NCBI GenBank assembly: GCA_050248795.1
Contig: JBFWRS010000004.1
Location: forward strand, 62,001 to 126,000
Direction of reading: 5' to 3'
Length of the DNA stretch: 64,000 nt
Origin: CAZTDU01 sp050248795
GTDB lineage: Bacteria > Pseudomonadota > Gammaproteobacteria > Burkholderiales > SG8-39
Shown here: positions 16,928-27,622 of the stretch, one piece after another
Layout of the letters: every line of letters begins with the position of its first letter
How positions within the stretch are numbered: the stretch's first letter is position 1
Notes under the pieces: model-generated
Databases searched by the model: none
Seen by the model: the letters and a program-made list of their open reading frames with translations, nothing else
Told to the model about the DNA's origin: nothing
Made by a program: the position numbers and the translations under genes

Positions 16928-17860
16928 ATGGCGCAGGACCTGGCAGCGGCAAGGCCGGGCTGGCCCGCGCTGCTGCGCGAGCACGCCAGGCTGCACGCCT
17001 TCGCGGCGCTGGGCCTCGTGCTGGGCCTGCTCGGCGTAGTCCTGCTGCTCGTGATGAGCATCGCGCAGGTATTCGGCGGCAACGCCGCGCCCGGGCTGCG
17101 GCTCGCGCTGCTGGGTGGCACGGCCGGACTCGCCGCCACGGCGCTCGGCGCGTTGCCGGCGCTGGCGCTGCGCAGCATGCCGCGGCGCGTGGAAGACAGC
17201 ATGCTCGGCTTCGCGGCCGGCATGATGCTTGCCGCCACGGCGTTTTCCCTGCTGCTGCCCGGGCTGGACGCGGCAGAAAGCATCGTCGGCGGCAAGGCGC
17301 TCGGCGCGGCCACCGTCGTGGCCGGCATGGCGCTGGGCGTGCTGCTGATGCTGGGGCTGGATGCGTTCACGCCGCATGAGCACGACAAGTCCGGGCCCTG
17401 CGGCCCCGGCCACCAGCACTGCAGCCGCCTCTGGCTGTTCATCTTCGCCATTGCCCTGCACAACCCGCCCGAAGGCATGGCGATCGGCGTCAGCTTCTCG
17501 CAGGCGGACATGGCAGTGGGCCTGCCGCTGACCAGCGCGATCGCGATCCAGGACATCCCCGAGGGCTTGGCGGTGGCGCTGGCACTGCGCAGCGCCGGCT
17601 TCTCGCCGGGGCACGCGGTGCTGGTGGGCGCTGGAAGCGGCCTGCTCGAGCCGCTGGGTGCGCTGATCGGCGTGGGATTGTCCAGCGGCCTCGCCGTGGC
17701 CTACCCCCTGGGGCTGGGGCTGGCCGGAGGCGCGATGCTGTTCGTCGTCTCGCACGAGGTGATCCCCGAAACTCACCGCAACGGCCACCAGATGCCGGCT
17801 ACCATCGGCCTGATGATCGGCTTCGCGCTGATGATGGTGCTCGACACCACGCTGGGCTAG
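16928..17860 (+). CDS. ZIP family metal transporter (GufA/ZupT type)
   Basis: A 310-residue membrane protein of the GufA-like ZIP branch with about eight helices. The metal-site helices are ALHNPPEGMAIGV (about 176-188) and AIQDIPEGLAVAL (about 205-217). A His/Cys-rich loop (TPHEHDK, CGPGHQHC; about 148-163) precedes them and is the usual metal-gathering loop. It probably imports zinc or iron. The gene begins 10 bp after the katG remnant and is followed after 50 bp by a ferritin gene, which suggests iron as one substrate. Confidence 0.9.
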   Translation: MAQDLAAARPGWPALLREHARLHAFAALGLVLGLLGVVLLLVMSIAQVFGGNAAPGLRLALLGGTAGLAATALGALPALALRSMPRRVEDSMLGFAAGMMLAATAFSLLLPGLDAAESIVGGKALGAATVVAGMALGVLLMLGLDAFTPHEHDKSGPCGPGHQHCSRLWLFIFAIALHNPPEGMAIGVSFSQADMAVGLPLTSAIAIQDIPEGLAVALALRSAGFSPGHAVLVGAGSGLLEPLGALIGVGLSSGLAVAYPLGLGLAGGAMLFVVSHEVIPETHRNGHQMPATIGLMIGFALMMVLDTTLG

Positions 17861-17910
17861 GCCAGCCCGGGCGTGAGAACATCCAACGAACCCGTTCCAG
17901 GAGAACCGCA

Positions 17911-18456
17911 ATGGCAGCCAGGAAAAAATCCTTTCTCACCGACGTGAAAACGCTGCGCGCGCGTGCGCGCAAGCACATCGAGCAGGGCGCGGTCACGCAG
18001 AGCTACCGCGCCGACCGCAAGACGGTCGTCAAGCTGCTGAACGAGGCGCTGGCCACCGAGATCATCTGCGTGCTGCGCTACCGGCGGCACCATTTCATGG
18101 CCGCGGGCATCAATGCCGAGGCGGTGGCGGCCGAGTTCCTCGTGCACGCGAACGAGGAGCAGCAGCACGCCGACCAGATCGCGCAGCGCATCGTGCAACT
18201 GCAGGGCGAGCCGAACTTCTCGCCCGAGGGCCTGGCGTCGCGCGCGCATGCCGAGTACGTCGAAGGCGACAACCTGCTCGACATGATCAAGGAAGACCTG
18301 GTCGCCGAGCGCATCGCCATCGACAGCTACCGCGAGATGATCGACTACGTCGGCGACAAGGACACCACCACCAAGCGCATGCTCGAGGGCATCCTCGCCA
18401 TGGAGGAAGAGCACGCCGACGACCTGGTCGGCATGCTGGAGGAACTCAAGGCCTAG
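17911..18456 (+). CDS. Ferritin-like / bacterioferritin-type diiron protein
   Basis: A 181-residue four-helix-bundle protein with the ferritin ligand pattern: Glu in NEALATEIICVLRY, Glu/His in NEEQQHADQIAQ, Glu in VAERIAIDSYREMI and Glu/His in MEEEHADDLVGML. It should oxidise and store iron, or protect DNA by removing iron and peroxide. The basic, Lys/Arg-rich N-terminal 30 residues are longer than in classical Bfr and could contact DNA. AGGAGAA precedes the start. It follows the ZIP gene, making an uptake-plus-storage pair. Confidence 0.88.
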   Translation: MAARKKSFLTDVKTLRARARKHIEQGAVTQSYRADRKTVVKLLNEALATEIICVLRYRRHHFMAAGINAEAVAAEFLVHANEEQQHADQIAQRIVQLQGEPNFSPEGLASRAHAEYVEGDNLLDMIKEDLVAERIAIDSYREMIDYVGDKDTTTKRMLEGILAMEEEHADDLVGMLEELKA

Positions 18457-18490
18457 GGCCTGACGTCGGGCCCGGGCGGATCCGTCCGGG

Positions 18491-19282
18491 CTAGAAGCAG
18501 TGCTCGGGGGCGGGGAAGCTGCGGTCCTTCACCGCCTTCACGTAGGCCTCGATCGCCGCCTTCACCGAAGGCGCGCCGGCCATGAAGTTGCGCACGAAGC
18601 GCGCCTTGCGCCCGGGGTAGATGTCCAGCATGTCGTGCAGCACCAGCACCTGCCCGGACACATCCGGGCCGGCGCCGATGCCGATGGTGGGCACGGTCAG
18701 CGCCTCGGTGACGCGCCTGGCGACTGCGGCCGGCATCGCTTCCATCAGCACGATCGCCGCGCCCGCGGCTTCCAGCGCACGCGCATCCGCGACCAGCACC
18801 TGCGCGCCTTCGTCCGAGCGGCCCTGCACGCGGTAGCCGCCGAGCGTGTTCACCGACTGCGGCGTCAGGCCGATGTGCGCGCACACCGGGATGCCGCGCT
18901 CGACGAGGAAGCGCGTGGTGTCGGTCATCACCGCGCCGCCTTCGAGCTTCACCATCTGCGCACCCGCGGCCATCAGCCGCGCCGCGCTGCCGAAGGCCTG
19001 CGCGGGCGATTCCTGGTAGCTGCCGAAGGGCAGGTCGGCGACGATCAGCGCCTGCGTGCTCGCGCGCGCGACGCAGCGCACGTGGTATTCGACTTCTTCC
19101 AGCGTCACCGGCAGCGTCGAATCGTGGCCCTGGATCACCATGCCGAGCGAATCGCCGACCAGCAGGATGTCCACGCCCGCCGCCTCGGACAGCGCGGCGA
19201 AGCTGGCGTCGTAGCAGGTCAGCATGGCGAGCTTTTCGCCCGCGCGCGCGCGCTCCTGCAGCTTGACAATCGACACTCTCAT
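18491..19282 (-). CDS. panB: 3-methyl-2-oxobutanoate hydroxymethyltransferase (PanB)
   Basis: A 263-residue enzyme that adds the hydroxymethyl group of methylene-tetrahydrofolate to 2-oxoisovalerate, the first committed step of pantothenate and CoA synthesis. Family motifs are LTCYDASFA, LLVGDSLGMV (Mg-binding Asp), KLEGGAVM (catalytic Glu region), CAHIGLTPQS and PTIGIGAGPD. Its start overlaps the stop of the upstream reductase gene (TGATG), so translation is coupled. panC is not in the window. Confidence 0.96.
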   Translation of the reverse strand: MRVSIVKLQERARAGEKLAMLTCYDASFAALSEAAGVDILLVGDSLGMVIQGHDSTLPVTLEEVEYHVRCVARASTQALIVADLPFGSYQESPAQAFGSAARLMAAGAQMVKLEGGAVMTDTTRFLVERGIPVCAHIGLTPQSVNTLGGYRVQGRSDEGAQVLVADARALEAAGAAIVLMEAMPAAVARRVTEALTVPTIGIGAGPDVSGQVLVLHDMLDIYPGRKARFVRNFMAGAPSVKAAIEAYVKAVKDRSFPAPEHCF

Positions 19283-20340
19283 CAGGGGACTATCCGCTCC
19301 TCGCGGAACTGCTTCAGCAGACGCACGAACATCTCCTCGCTGTCGACCACATCGTGAAAGCCATGCAGCCGGGACTTGGTGACGCTGGACATCACGTCCC
19401 AGTCCGTGTTGAACACGTAGTCGCCGAAGGGCCACGCGACGACTTCATCGAAGCGGTAGGGCTTCAGGCCATGCTTTCTTACCATGGAATCCCATAGCGG
19501 CGCCTTGTCGGCCATGAATTCGACCAGCGGCAGCGGCCGCGGTTCCGCAGCGGGCATGTCGAACACCTGCGCCAGCCGCGGCCACAGGTCGAGCCAGCGG
19601 AAATAGTCGCCGTTGGTGACGTTGTAGGCCTGGTTCACGCAGCGCGGATCGGTCGCCGCCCACAGCGCCGCATTGGCAAAGTGCGCCGACTCGGTCACCT
19701 GGTAGATGTTGCGGCCTGCGCCTGGCCGGCCGGGAAACGCAAACGGCCGCCCAAGCTCCTTCATGATCGCGGCGTACACCGCGATCACCGGCACGATGCT
19801 CATCGGCGTGCCCGGCGCGAAGCCGCACAGCGTCTGCGGGCGAAGTTCCGTCCAGCTCCAGCGCTTGCCGCGCTGGAAGGCGGTGAGCCAGTCGACCTGG
19901 TCGAAGTAGTAGTTGGCGCCCGCGTGCCGCGGGTCGGTCTCGCGTGCCGGCGTCCTGAACGGGCCGAGGTGGCTGCCGTAGTACTTGGTGCCAGTGACCA
20001 GCACCACGCGCTCCAGGGCGGGCGAGGTGCGCTCGATCGCGCTGACGGAATTCACCAGCATGTCGCGGTTCGGCGCGATGTTCTCGGCGTAGCCCGAGGC
20101 CTTGCCGTCCGCCGCCTGGAATGCGGCATAGAAGACGTGCGTGGCGCCCGTGACGTCCAGGTCGAAGGGCGCGAGCAGGTCCACCGACAGGTAGCGCACG
20201 TTGCCGCGATCCTCGCCGCGCCGGCGCGACAGGCCCACCACCTGCCAGTCGGGCAGCGACGCCAGCTTGTCGACGATGTAGCGGCCGATGACGCCGAGCG
20301 CGCCGACCACCACGGCGGTCTTCGTCGCGGCGGCCCTCAA
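19282..20340 (-). CDS. PRISE-like short-chain reductase (progesterone 5-beta-reductase/iridoid synthase family)
   Basis: A 352-residue extended SDR. The nucleotide site VVVGALGVIGRYIV lies at the N terminus. The segment LVTGTKYYGSHLGPF carries the TGxKxY signature typical of PRISE enzymes, in which Tyr and Lys are not in the classical YxxxK order; NYYFDQVDWL also fits. Family members reduce activated C=C bonds with NADPH, but the substrate here is unknown. The TTG start overlaps the ankyrin-gene stop by four bases (TTGA), and panB starts at its own stop. The three genes form one coupled operon. Confidence 0.8.
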   Translation of the reverse strand: MRAAATKTAVVVGALGVIGRYIVDKLASLPDWQVVGLSRRRGEDRGNVRYLSVDLLAPFDLDVTGATHVFYAAFQAADGKASGYAENIAPNRDMLVNSVSAIERTSPALERVVLVTGTKYYGSHLGPFRTPARETDPRHAGANYYFDQVDWLTAFQRGKRWSWTELRPQTLCGFAPGTPMSIVPVIAVYAAIMKELGRPFAFPGRPGAGRNIYQVTESAHFANAALWAATDPRCVNQAYNVTNGDYFRWLDLWPRLAQVFDMPAAEPRPLPLVEFMADKAPLWDSMVRKHGLKPYRFDEVVAWPFGDYVFNTDWDVMSSVTKSRLHGFHDVVDSEEMFVRLLKQFREERIVP

Positions 20341-20891
20341 CGTCCGCCCGCCAGCGAGATGAGCCTGGCAAGCTCCTCGAAGCCGCGCTTCTTCGCGTGC
20401 GCCAGCGGCGTCACGCCCTCGGGGTCGGCGAGGTTGGGCTTCGCGCCGCGCCTGAGCAGCAGGTTGACAATTTCCTGGAAGCGCGGGCCGCCGTCGCCGA
20501 GCATCACGGCCTCCAGCAGCGCGGTCCAGCCGAGGTCGTTGACATGGTTGACGTCGATCTGCGTCTGCAGCAAGAGCTTCACCACTTCGACGTGCCCGTA
20601 GTGGCAGGCCGGGATCAGCGCGGTGCCGCCGTAGCGGTTGGTGCTCTTCAGGTCGGCGCCATAGTCGAGCGCGAGCTGGACGATTTTCGCGTGGCCGCGG
20701 GCGCTGGCGACGAGGAACACGCTGTCCCTGCGCGCGTTCTGCCAGTTGACGTTGCCGCCGGCAACCACCAGCGCGCGCACGCGGGCGTAGTCGCCGCGCG
20801 CCGCGGCGTTCACCAGTTCGTCCTGCGAAGCAGGCTGCGCGGATGCGGGCAGGGCCAGCAGCAGGCAAAGGGCGAGGGCGAGCGTGCGCAT
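20337..20891 (-). CDS. Exported ankyrin-repeat protein
   Basis: A 184-residue protein with a signal peptide (MRTLALALCLLLALPASA) and about four ankyrin repeats: ELVNAAARGDYARVRALV, DSVFLVASARGHAKIVQLAL, TALIPACHYGHVEVVKLLL and TALLEAVMLGDG. Periplasmic single-domain ankyrin proteins often bind a partner enzyme, sometimes protecting catalase or KatG; no partner is shown here. It is the first gene of the operon with the PRISE-like reductase and panB, and is divergent from the TauD-type gene, 37 bp away. Confidence 0.87.
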   Translation of the reverse strand: MRTLALALCLLLALPASAQPASQDELVNAAARGDYARVRALVVAGGNVNWQNARRDSVFLVASARGHAKIVQLALDYGADLKSTNRYGGTALIPACHYGHVEVVKLLLQTQIDVNHVNDLGWTALLEAVMLGDGGPRFQEIVNLLLRRGAKPNLADPEGVTPLAHAKKRGFEELARLISLAGGR

Positions 20892-20928
20892 CAGGGCTGA
20901 ATTATGATGCGACTCGAGGAGGCCATCC

Positions 20929-21837
20929 ATGGCTCAGTTCACCGTCAGGCAACTCGGCTTCGCGCAAGGCGCGGAAATCACAGGGCTGGACCTGCGCCAG
21001 CCGCTCAACGACCTTGCGCGCAAGGAACTCCTCGACGCCTGGCACCGGCACCTGGTGCTGGTGTTCCCGGGACAGGACCTCAGCGCCGCGCAGCAGGTCG
21101 CGTTCAGCCGCAATTTCGGCGAGCTGGAAAAGAACGACGCGCTGCCGCACTACCGCGACCCGGAGAACGACGAAATCCTGCTTGTCACCAACCGGCAGAT
21201 CGCCGGCAAGCCGTCCGAGACGCGCAATACCGGGCGCAACTGGCACACCGACCTTTCCTACACCGCGCGGCCGGCGAAGGCCTCGCTGCTGCTGTGCAAG
21301 GAGAAACCCCCGGTGGGCGGCGACACCATGTGGGCGAACCAGTACCTGGCCTACGAGACGCTGAGCGCGCCGATGCGCGCCTTCGTCGAGACGCTGGAGG
21401 CGATACACGACGTGTCGTTGGTCAAGGGCATCGAGAAGCGCGATCCGCAGAAAGTGGCGGAAATGAAGCGCATCAACCCGCCGGTGGCGCACCCGGTGGT
21501 GCGCACGCACCCGGACACCGGGCGCAAGGCGCTGTACCTGGGCCGGCGCACGCGCAGCTTCGTCGGCTACACCGAGGAGGAGAGCCGGCCGATCCTGGAT
21601 TTCCTCAACGCGCACGCCACGTCGGACGAGTTCGTCTACCGCCACCGCTGGTCGCTGCACGACCTGGTGATGTGGGACAACCGGTGTCTCTTGCACGTCG
21701 CGCTGCCGGACTTCGACCAGACCAAGACCCGCCACATGACGCGCACGTCGATCCTCGGCGAGCCCACCGGCCGCGTGATCGTCGACGACGCGCCGGAGAA
21801 GGAATCGCTGATGCAGGCGATTGCGTCGGTCTCCTGA
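20929..21837 (+). CDS. TauD/TfdA-family Fe(II)/2-oxoglutarate dioxygenase
   Basis: A 302-residue dioxygenase. The iron ligands are His106 and Asp108 in NWHTDLSY and distal His256 in RCLLHVAL; the 2-oxoglutarate Arg lies in TKTRHMTRTS. The family hydroxylates taurine, 2,4-D, alkylsulfates and related acids in the cytoplasm. The PLPHY..PENDEILLVTN segment resembles the TfdA side of the family more than TauD. It stands alone and divergent from the ankyrin operon; AGGAGG precedes the start. Confidence 0.9.
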   Translation: MAQFTVRQLGFAQGAEITGLDLRQPLNDLARKELLDAWHRHLVLVFPGQDLSAAQQVAFSRNFGELEKNDALPHYRDPENDEILLVTNRQIAGKPSETRNTGRNWHTDLSYTARPAKASLLLCKEKPPVGGDTMWANQYLAYETLSAPMRAFVETLEAIHDVSLVKGIEKRDPQKVAEMKRINPPVAHPVVRTHPDTGRKALYLGRRTRSFVGYTEEESRPILDFLNAHATSDEFVYRHRWSLHDLVMWDNRCLLHVALPDFDQTKTRHMTRTSILGEPTGRVIVDDAPEKESLMQAIASVS

Positions 21838-22061
21838 TAGGGCGATCCGCTCCGTCAGCCGGATACAACAGGCTCAAGCGCTATCACTCTTCGGAGATCG
21901 GCACCGCTCCGGCAGCAACAAGTCCTAAGACAGCTTCGAGCGTTTCGCTCGTCTCCCCAAGCTCGGGCGATTCCTGCTACCGACGCATCAGAGCAGTTGC
22001 AGGACATGGAAACCTGTGCCCCAAGTCCCCCGACGTTTCTGTTTCCTATCTCCCCGGCCGC

Positions 22062-22343
22062 TCACTTCGGCTGAACTTTTGCCAGGCGATCAGCCATGCG
22101 CGTTTGCCAACCGGGTCCTGTCGCTCGCCAACGTTGAATAACCTTCTCAGGTAGGCGAATCGTAATGAGCTTTCGCGGGTTTGCAGAACGGGGCCGCCCG
22201 CCCTTGTTCACACTGCCTCGGGCAAGCATGTCCTCGGTGAGCTCGGGCAACTCGTCGTACTCGCGCCGACGAATGACGTGCGCATCAACACGCGCGAGAT
22301 CAGAGCCCGAGGAGTGGCGCGATGCGCGTTTTCTCGCGGTCAT
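22062..22343 (-). CDS. brnA: BrnA-type antitoxin
   Basis: A 93-residue protein with the BrnA layout: a charged N-terminal toxin-binding part (ELPELTEDML) and a C-terminal ribbon-helix-helix region reading GRPRSANPRKLITIRLPEKVIQRW, then TRMADRLAKV. It should bind and neutralise BrnT and repress the operon. Its ATG lies inside the 3' end of the toxin gene (44-bp overlap), so it depends on translation of the toxin message. Confidence 0.85.
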   Translation of the reverse strand: MTARKRASRHSSGSDLARVDAHVIRRREYDELPELTEDMLARGSVNKGGRPRSANPRKLITIRLPEKVIQRWRATGPGWQTRMADRLAKVQPK

Positions 22344-22575
22344 TGGCTTTCCTCATGCTAAAGACGTGGCGATCCGCGCCACGCGGCGTGTAGCCAACCA
22401 CAACGATCCGACCGTGCAGGACGCCAAAGCAGATGATTCGCGGTTCGCCGTAGTTCCGGCGTGTGTCCTCGACCTCGAACGTTACGCCAGCGAAGACAAG
22501 TGCCGCGTCCTTGAAGTCGAGTCCACGCTCAGCAAGGGTGGCTGCTCTCTTTCTCGAATCGAATGTGACTACCAC
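22300..22575 (-). CDS. brnT: BrnT-type ribonuclease toxin
   Basis: A 91-residue RelE-fold toxin of the BrnT family. It carries TFDSRKRAATLAERGLDF at the start, DTRRNYGEPRIICFGVLHGRIVVVGYTPRG in the centre and the RHVFSMRKANDREK segment that holds the catalytic residues. BrnT cleaves mRNA to arrest growth under stress. It begins with GTG and comes first in the operon, as usual for BrnTA. The 224-bp stretch beyond brnA (21838-22061) holds no gene that I can support. Confidence 0.88.
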   Translation of the reverse strand: MVVTFDSRKRAATLAERGLDFKDAALVFAGVTFEVEDTRRNYGEPRIICFGVLHGRIVVVGYTPRGADRHVFSMRKANDREKTRIAPLLGL

Positions 22576-22637
22576 AGGTTATTGTAGCTACAACAACAAG
22601 GCTTCTGCAAGCAGCGTGGCGCGGCGGAGCAGGGTAG

Positions 22638-23501
22638 TCACTCGCCGTCGACCACCTTCGCAATCACCGGGTAGTAGGCGCCGCCATAGCCTTTGGCGAT
22701 GGCGTCCGTGAATACCTGCTCGACGGTCTGCGCGCCGCGCAGCTTCACGCCGGTGTCGCGGCCCAGTTCCAGCGCGTAGCGCAGGTCCTTCAGCGCGTAC
22801 TCGGTGGAGAAGGCCTTGTCCGGGTAGGCGCCGGGAAGCATCGCCTTCATGCCGTGGTTGCGCAGCGCGAAGCTGTCGGCCGAGCCCTTGGACAGCGCGT
22901 CGAACAGCAGCGCGGGATCGATGCCCGCGCGCCGGCCCAGGGCGAGCGCCTCGGCGAGCGCGTTCACGGTCTGGAACAGCACCATGTTGTTGAGGATCTT
23001 GACGAGCTGCCCGTTGCCGATGCCGCCGCAATGCGTGATGTCGCTGCCGATGTGGCGCAGCAGCGGCTCGATGCGTGCGTACACCACGGGCGTGGCGCCC
23101 ACGGTGATGCTCAGCGTGCCCTGCTGCGCCGCCTGGCGCGTGCGTGCGATCGGCGCGTCGGCCCAGTCCGCGCCTTTCTGCGCGAAGCGCGCGGCGAGTT
23201 CGCGCGCGAGCGCGACGCCGGAAGTGCCGAGGTCGACGAACACCTGTCCGGGCCGCGCCGCCGGCAGCAGGGATTCGGCGAGCGCCTTCAGCTTCGCGCC
23301 GTCGGGCAGGCAGAGGAACACGGTGTCGCAGCGCTCGGCGACTTCGACCGCGCTGGCGGCGATGGCGACACCTTCGGCGCGCAATCGCGCCAGCGGCTCT
23401 GGCGCGCGGTCGCAGGCGAGCACGGGCTGGCCGCTCTTCTGCGCGAGATTGCGGCACATGGGCTCGCCCATCACGCCGGTGCCGATGAATCCGAGTGCCA
23501 T
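22638..23501 (-). CDS. 3-hydroxyisobutyrate dehydrogenase-family NAD(P)-dependent dehydrogenase
   Basis: A 287-residue beta-hydroxyacid dehydrogenase. It has the N-terminal Rossmann site GFIGTGVMGEPMCRNL, the substrate motif DLGTSGVALARELA, the APIARTRQAAQQGTLSI loop (normally DAPVSGG..A..G) and the catalytic-lysine helix GNGQLVKILNNMV. Substrates of the family include 3-hydroxyisobutyrate, tartronate semialdehyde and glyoxylate. The substrate loop departs from the usual VSGG, so the substrate is uncertain. It is divergent from the molybdenum hydroxylase gene with an 84-bp shared gap. Confidence 0.88.
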   Translation of the reverse strand: MALGFIGTGVMGEPMCRNLAQKSGQPVLACDRAPEPLARLRAEGVAIAASAVEVAERCDTVFLCLPDGAKLKALAESLLPAARPGQVFVDLGTSGVALARELAARFAQKGADWADAPIARTRQAAQQGTLSITVGATPVVYARIEPLLRHIGSDITHCGGIGNGQLVKILNNMVLFQTVNALAEALALGRRAGIDPALLFDALSKGSADSFALRNHGMKAMLPGAYPDKAFSTEYALKDLRYALELGRDTGVKLRGAQTVEQVFTDAIAKGYGGAYYPVIAKVVDGE

Positions 23502-23585
23502 GCATGTCTCCGCGAAAAGGGAATCCGATGCCTGCAGTATAGAATTCGCCGCTTCCCTCCGCCGTTTCTCCTACTTCGAACAACC

Positions 23586-25919
23586 ATGAACGACATTTCC
23601 CAGCCCGGCGCCAGCCAGTGGATCGGCAGGTCCGTGCGCAGGATCGAGGACGCGAAGCTGCTTGCCGGCCAGGGGCGCTTCACCGACGACGTCAACCTGC
23701 CCGGGCAGGCGCATGCCGCATTCGTGCGTTCGCCGCATGCGCATGCGCGCTTTTCCGCCATCGACACCGCCGCCGCGCTCGCCGCGCCCGGCGTGATTGC
23801 GGTGCTCACCGGCGCGGACGTAGTGGCTGCCGGGCTTGGAGCGATCCCGTTCACCGCCTTGCACAAGCGACCCGATGGCGCCGCGATGACCGTGCCGCCG
23901 CGGCTGCCGCTCACCGCGGATGTGGCGCGATTCGTCGGCGACGCGGTGGCGATGGTGGTGGCCGAAACGCGCAACCAGGCGCGCGATGCCGCCGAGCTGG
24001 TCGAGGTCGACTGGGAGCCGCTGCCCGCGGTGGCGAACCTCGAAGCCACCGCGCGCGGCGATGCGCCGGCGGTGTGGGAACCGGCGTTCACGCCGGAGCA
24101 CGGCAACATCGCCGCGTTCTACCGCATGGGTGATCGCGAAGCCTGCGACGCGGCGCTTGCAGGCGCGAAGCATGTGGTGCGGCTGAAGATCGTCAACCAG
24201 CGCGTGTTCGCCAGTCCGCTCGAGCCGCGCGCGCTCGCCGCCGCGTACGACGCCGCGAACGGCAGCTACGTCCTGTATTGCCCGACGCAGAACCCGATCA
24301 CCGTGCGCAGCCAGATGGCGGACGGGGTGTTCAAGCTGCCGCCGGACCAGGTGCGCGTGGTATGCACCGACCTGGGCGGCGGCTTCGGCACCCGCGGCTA
24401 TGCCTATCCTGAGCATGCCGCGCTGATGTTCGCGGCGAAGACCTGCGGCCGGCCGGTGAAGTGGCTCGCGGATCGCTCGGAAACCTTCCTCTCCGAAGTG
24501 CACGGCCGCGACAACGTCACCACCGCGGAGCTCGCGATCGGCGCTGACCACCGCTTTCTCGCGCTGCGCATCCTGTCGCTGGCCAACGTCGGCGCATATG
24601 TGTCGAGTTTCGGCGCGGCGGTGCCGGCGATGTCCGGTGCGCGTGCGCCCACCGGCGTGTATGCAATTCCCGTGCTCGACCACGAGGTCCGCATGCTGTT
24701 CACCCACACGGTGCCGGTGGATGCGTATCGCGGCGCGGGGCGCCCGGAAATGGGCTACCTGCTGGAGCGCCTGGTGTCGCGCGCGGCGATCGAACTGGGC
24801 GTCGATCCGGTCGAACTGCGGCTGAAGAACCTGGTAGCTCCGGCGCAGATGCCGTACCGGAATCCCGCGGGCCAGACCTACGACTGCGGCAACTTCGAAG
24901 GCATACTGCGCGGCCTGCTCAAGCAGTCGGACTGGGACGGATTCGCCGCGCGCCGCGCCGAGGCGGCGGCGCGCGGCATGCTCTACGGCCGCGGCATCGC
25001 CTCGTACATCGAGGTCACGGGCAGCGCGCGCCTCACCGAGACGGTGAAGATGTGGGTCGATGCAGACGGCGGCGTGTCGCTGGTCTCGGGCGCGCAGGGG
25101 ATCGGGCAGGGCATCGCCACAGGGCTCGCGCAGTCGGCAGCGGCGAAGCTCGGCGTCCCGCCCGACGGCATCCGCGTCATCATGGGCGATACCGATATCG
25201 TCAAGGCCGGCGGCGGCGCCGGCGGTTCGCGCGGCCTGCAGGTCGGCGGCAGCGCGGTGTTCGTCACCGCTCAGGTGCTGATCGATCGCGCGCGCGCGCT
25301 CGCGGTGAAGGAACTCGAAGCCGCCGAAGCCGACATCGAGTACGCGGGTGCGCGCCTGCGCATCGCCGGCACCGATCGCTCGATCGGCCTGTTCGAGCTG
25401 GCCGGGCGCCAGCCGGAGCGGCGCATCCATGTCGAGCACACCGAGACGGTGAAGGGGCAGAGCTGGCCGAACGGCTGCCAGGCGGTGGAGGTCGAAGTCG
25501 ATCCGGACACCGGCAGCGTGCGCATTGCCAGGCATGCGGCGGTGGACGATATCGGCACAGTGATGAACCCGCTGGTGGCGGAAGGCCAGATGCACGGCGG
25601 CGCGGTACAGGGCATCGGCCAGGCCTTGATCGAACAGTCTGTCTACGATGCCTCCGGGCAGCTCCTCACCGGCTCGTTCATGGACTATGCCTTGCCGCGC
25701 GCCGACATGCTGCCGGACTTCGACATGGCGTTCGACCAGTCGGTGCCGACGTCGATGAACTCACTCGGCGCGAAAGGCGTGGGAGAGGCGGGCTGCCACG
25801 GCGCCACCCCTGCGGTGGTCAACGCAGTGATCGACGCGCTGTCCTCGCGCGGCGTGAAGGAAATCGACATGCCGCTCACTCCTGAGCGCGTGTGGCGGGC
25901 GCTTCAGCGCGGTAACTGA
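23586..25919 (+). CDS. Molybdenum hydroxylase large subunit (xanthine dehydrogenase/CoxL family), orphan
   Basis: A 777-residue molybdopterin-binding subunit. It opens with WIGRSVRRIEDAKLLAGQG, contains the DLGGGFGTRGYAYPE loop and the DAYRGAGRPE cofactor region, and ends with the active-site Glu in AKGVGEAGCHG. The family hydroxylates aldehydes, purines and aromatic heterocycles, or oxidises CO. It lacks the CoxL signature VAYRCSFR, so it is not a true CO dehydrogenase. The FAD and [2Fe-2S] subunits that normally sit beside it are absent. ettA follows 17 bp later. Confidence 0.92.
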   Translation: MNDISQPGASQWIGRSVRRIEDAKLLAGQGRFTDDVNLPGQAHAAFVRSPHAHARFSAIDTAAALAAPGVIAVLTGADVVAAGLGAIPFTALHKRPDGAAMTVPPRLPLTADVARFVGDAVAMVVAETRNQARDAAELVEVDWEPLPAVANLEATARGDAPAVWEPAFTPEHGNIAAFYRMGDREACDAALAGAKHVVRLKIVNQRVFASPLEPRALAAAYDAANGSYVLYCPTQNPITVRSQMADGVFKLPPDQVRVVCTDLGGGFGTRGYAYPEHAALMFAAKTCGRPVKWLADRSETFLSEVHGRDNVTTAELAIGADHRFLALRILSLANVGAYVSSFGAAVPAMSGARAPTGVYAIPVLDHEVRMLFTHTVPVDAYRGAGRPEMGYLLERLVSRAAIELGVDPVELRLKNLVAPAQMPYRNPAGQTYDCGNFEGILRGLLKQSDWDGFAARRAEAAARGMLYGRGIASYIEVTGSARLTETVKMWVDADGGVSLVSGAQGIGQGIATGLAQSAAAKLGVPPDGIRVIMGDTDIVKAGGGAGGSRGLQVGGSAVFVTAQVLIDRARALAVKELEAAEADIEYAGARLRIAGTDRSIGLFELAGRQPERRIHVEHTETVKGQSWPNGCQAVEVEVDPDTGSVRIARHAAVDDIGTVMNPLVAEGQMHGGAVQGIGQALIEQSVYDASGQLLTGSFMDYALPRADMLPDFDMAFDQSVPTSMNSLGAKGVGEAGCHGATPAVVNAVIDALSSRGVKEIDMPLTPERVWRALQRGN

Positions 25920-25936
25920 ACTGACAGGGAATCCAG

Positions 25937-27607
<1,671 letters not shown>

Positions 27608-27622
27608 GCAGGTGCGGAAAAG

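Noticed and set aside
19261..19276. TTGACA-like sequence near the panB start as another copy of the palindrome
   Set aside because: Only one half-site is present, inside coding sequence, with no matching TGTCAA arm.
21838..22061. Possible gene in the gap after the TauD-type gene
   Set aside because: The only open frame is a continuation of shadow frames from the upstream gene; no ribosome site or homology was seen.
23586..25919. Form I CO dehydrogenase large subunit (CoxL)
   Set aside because: The diagnostic active-site loop around VAYRCSFR is missing; only the general molybdenum hydroxylase motifs are present.
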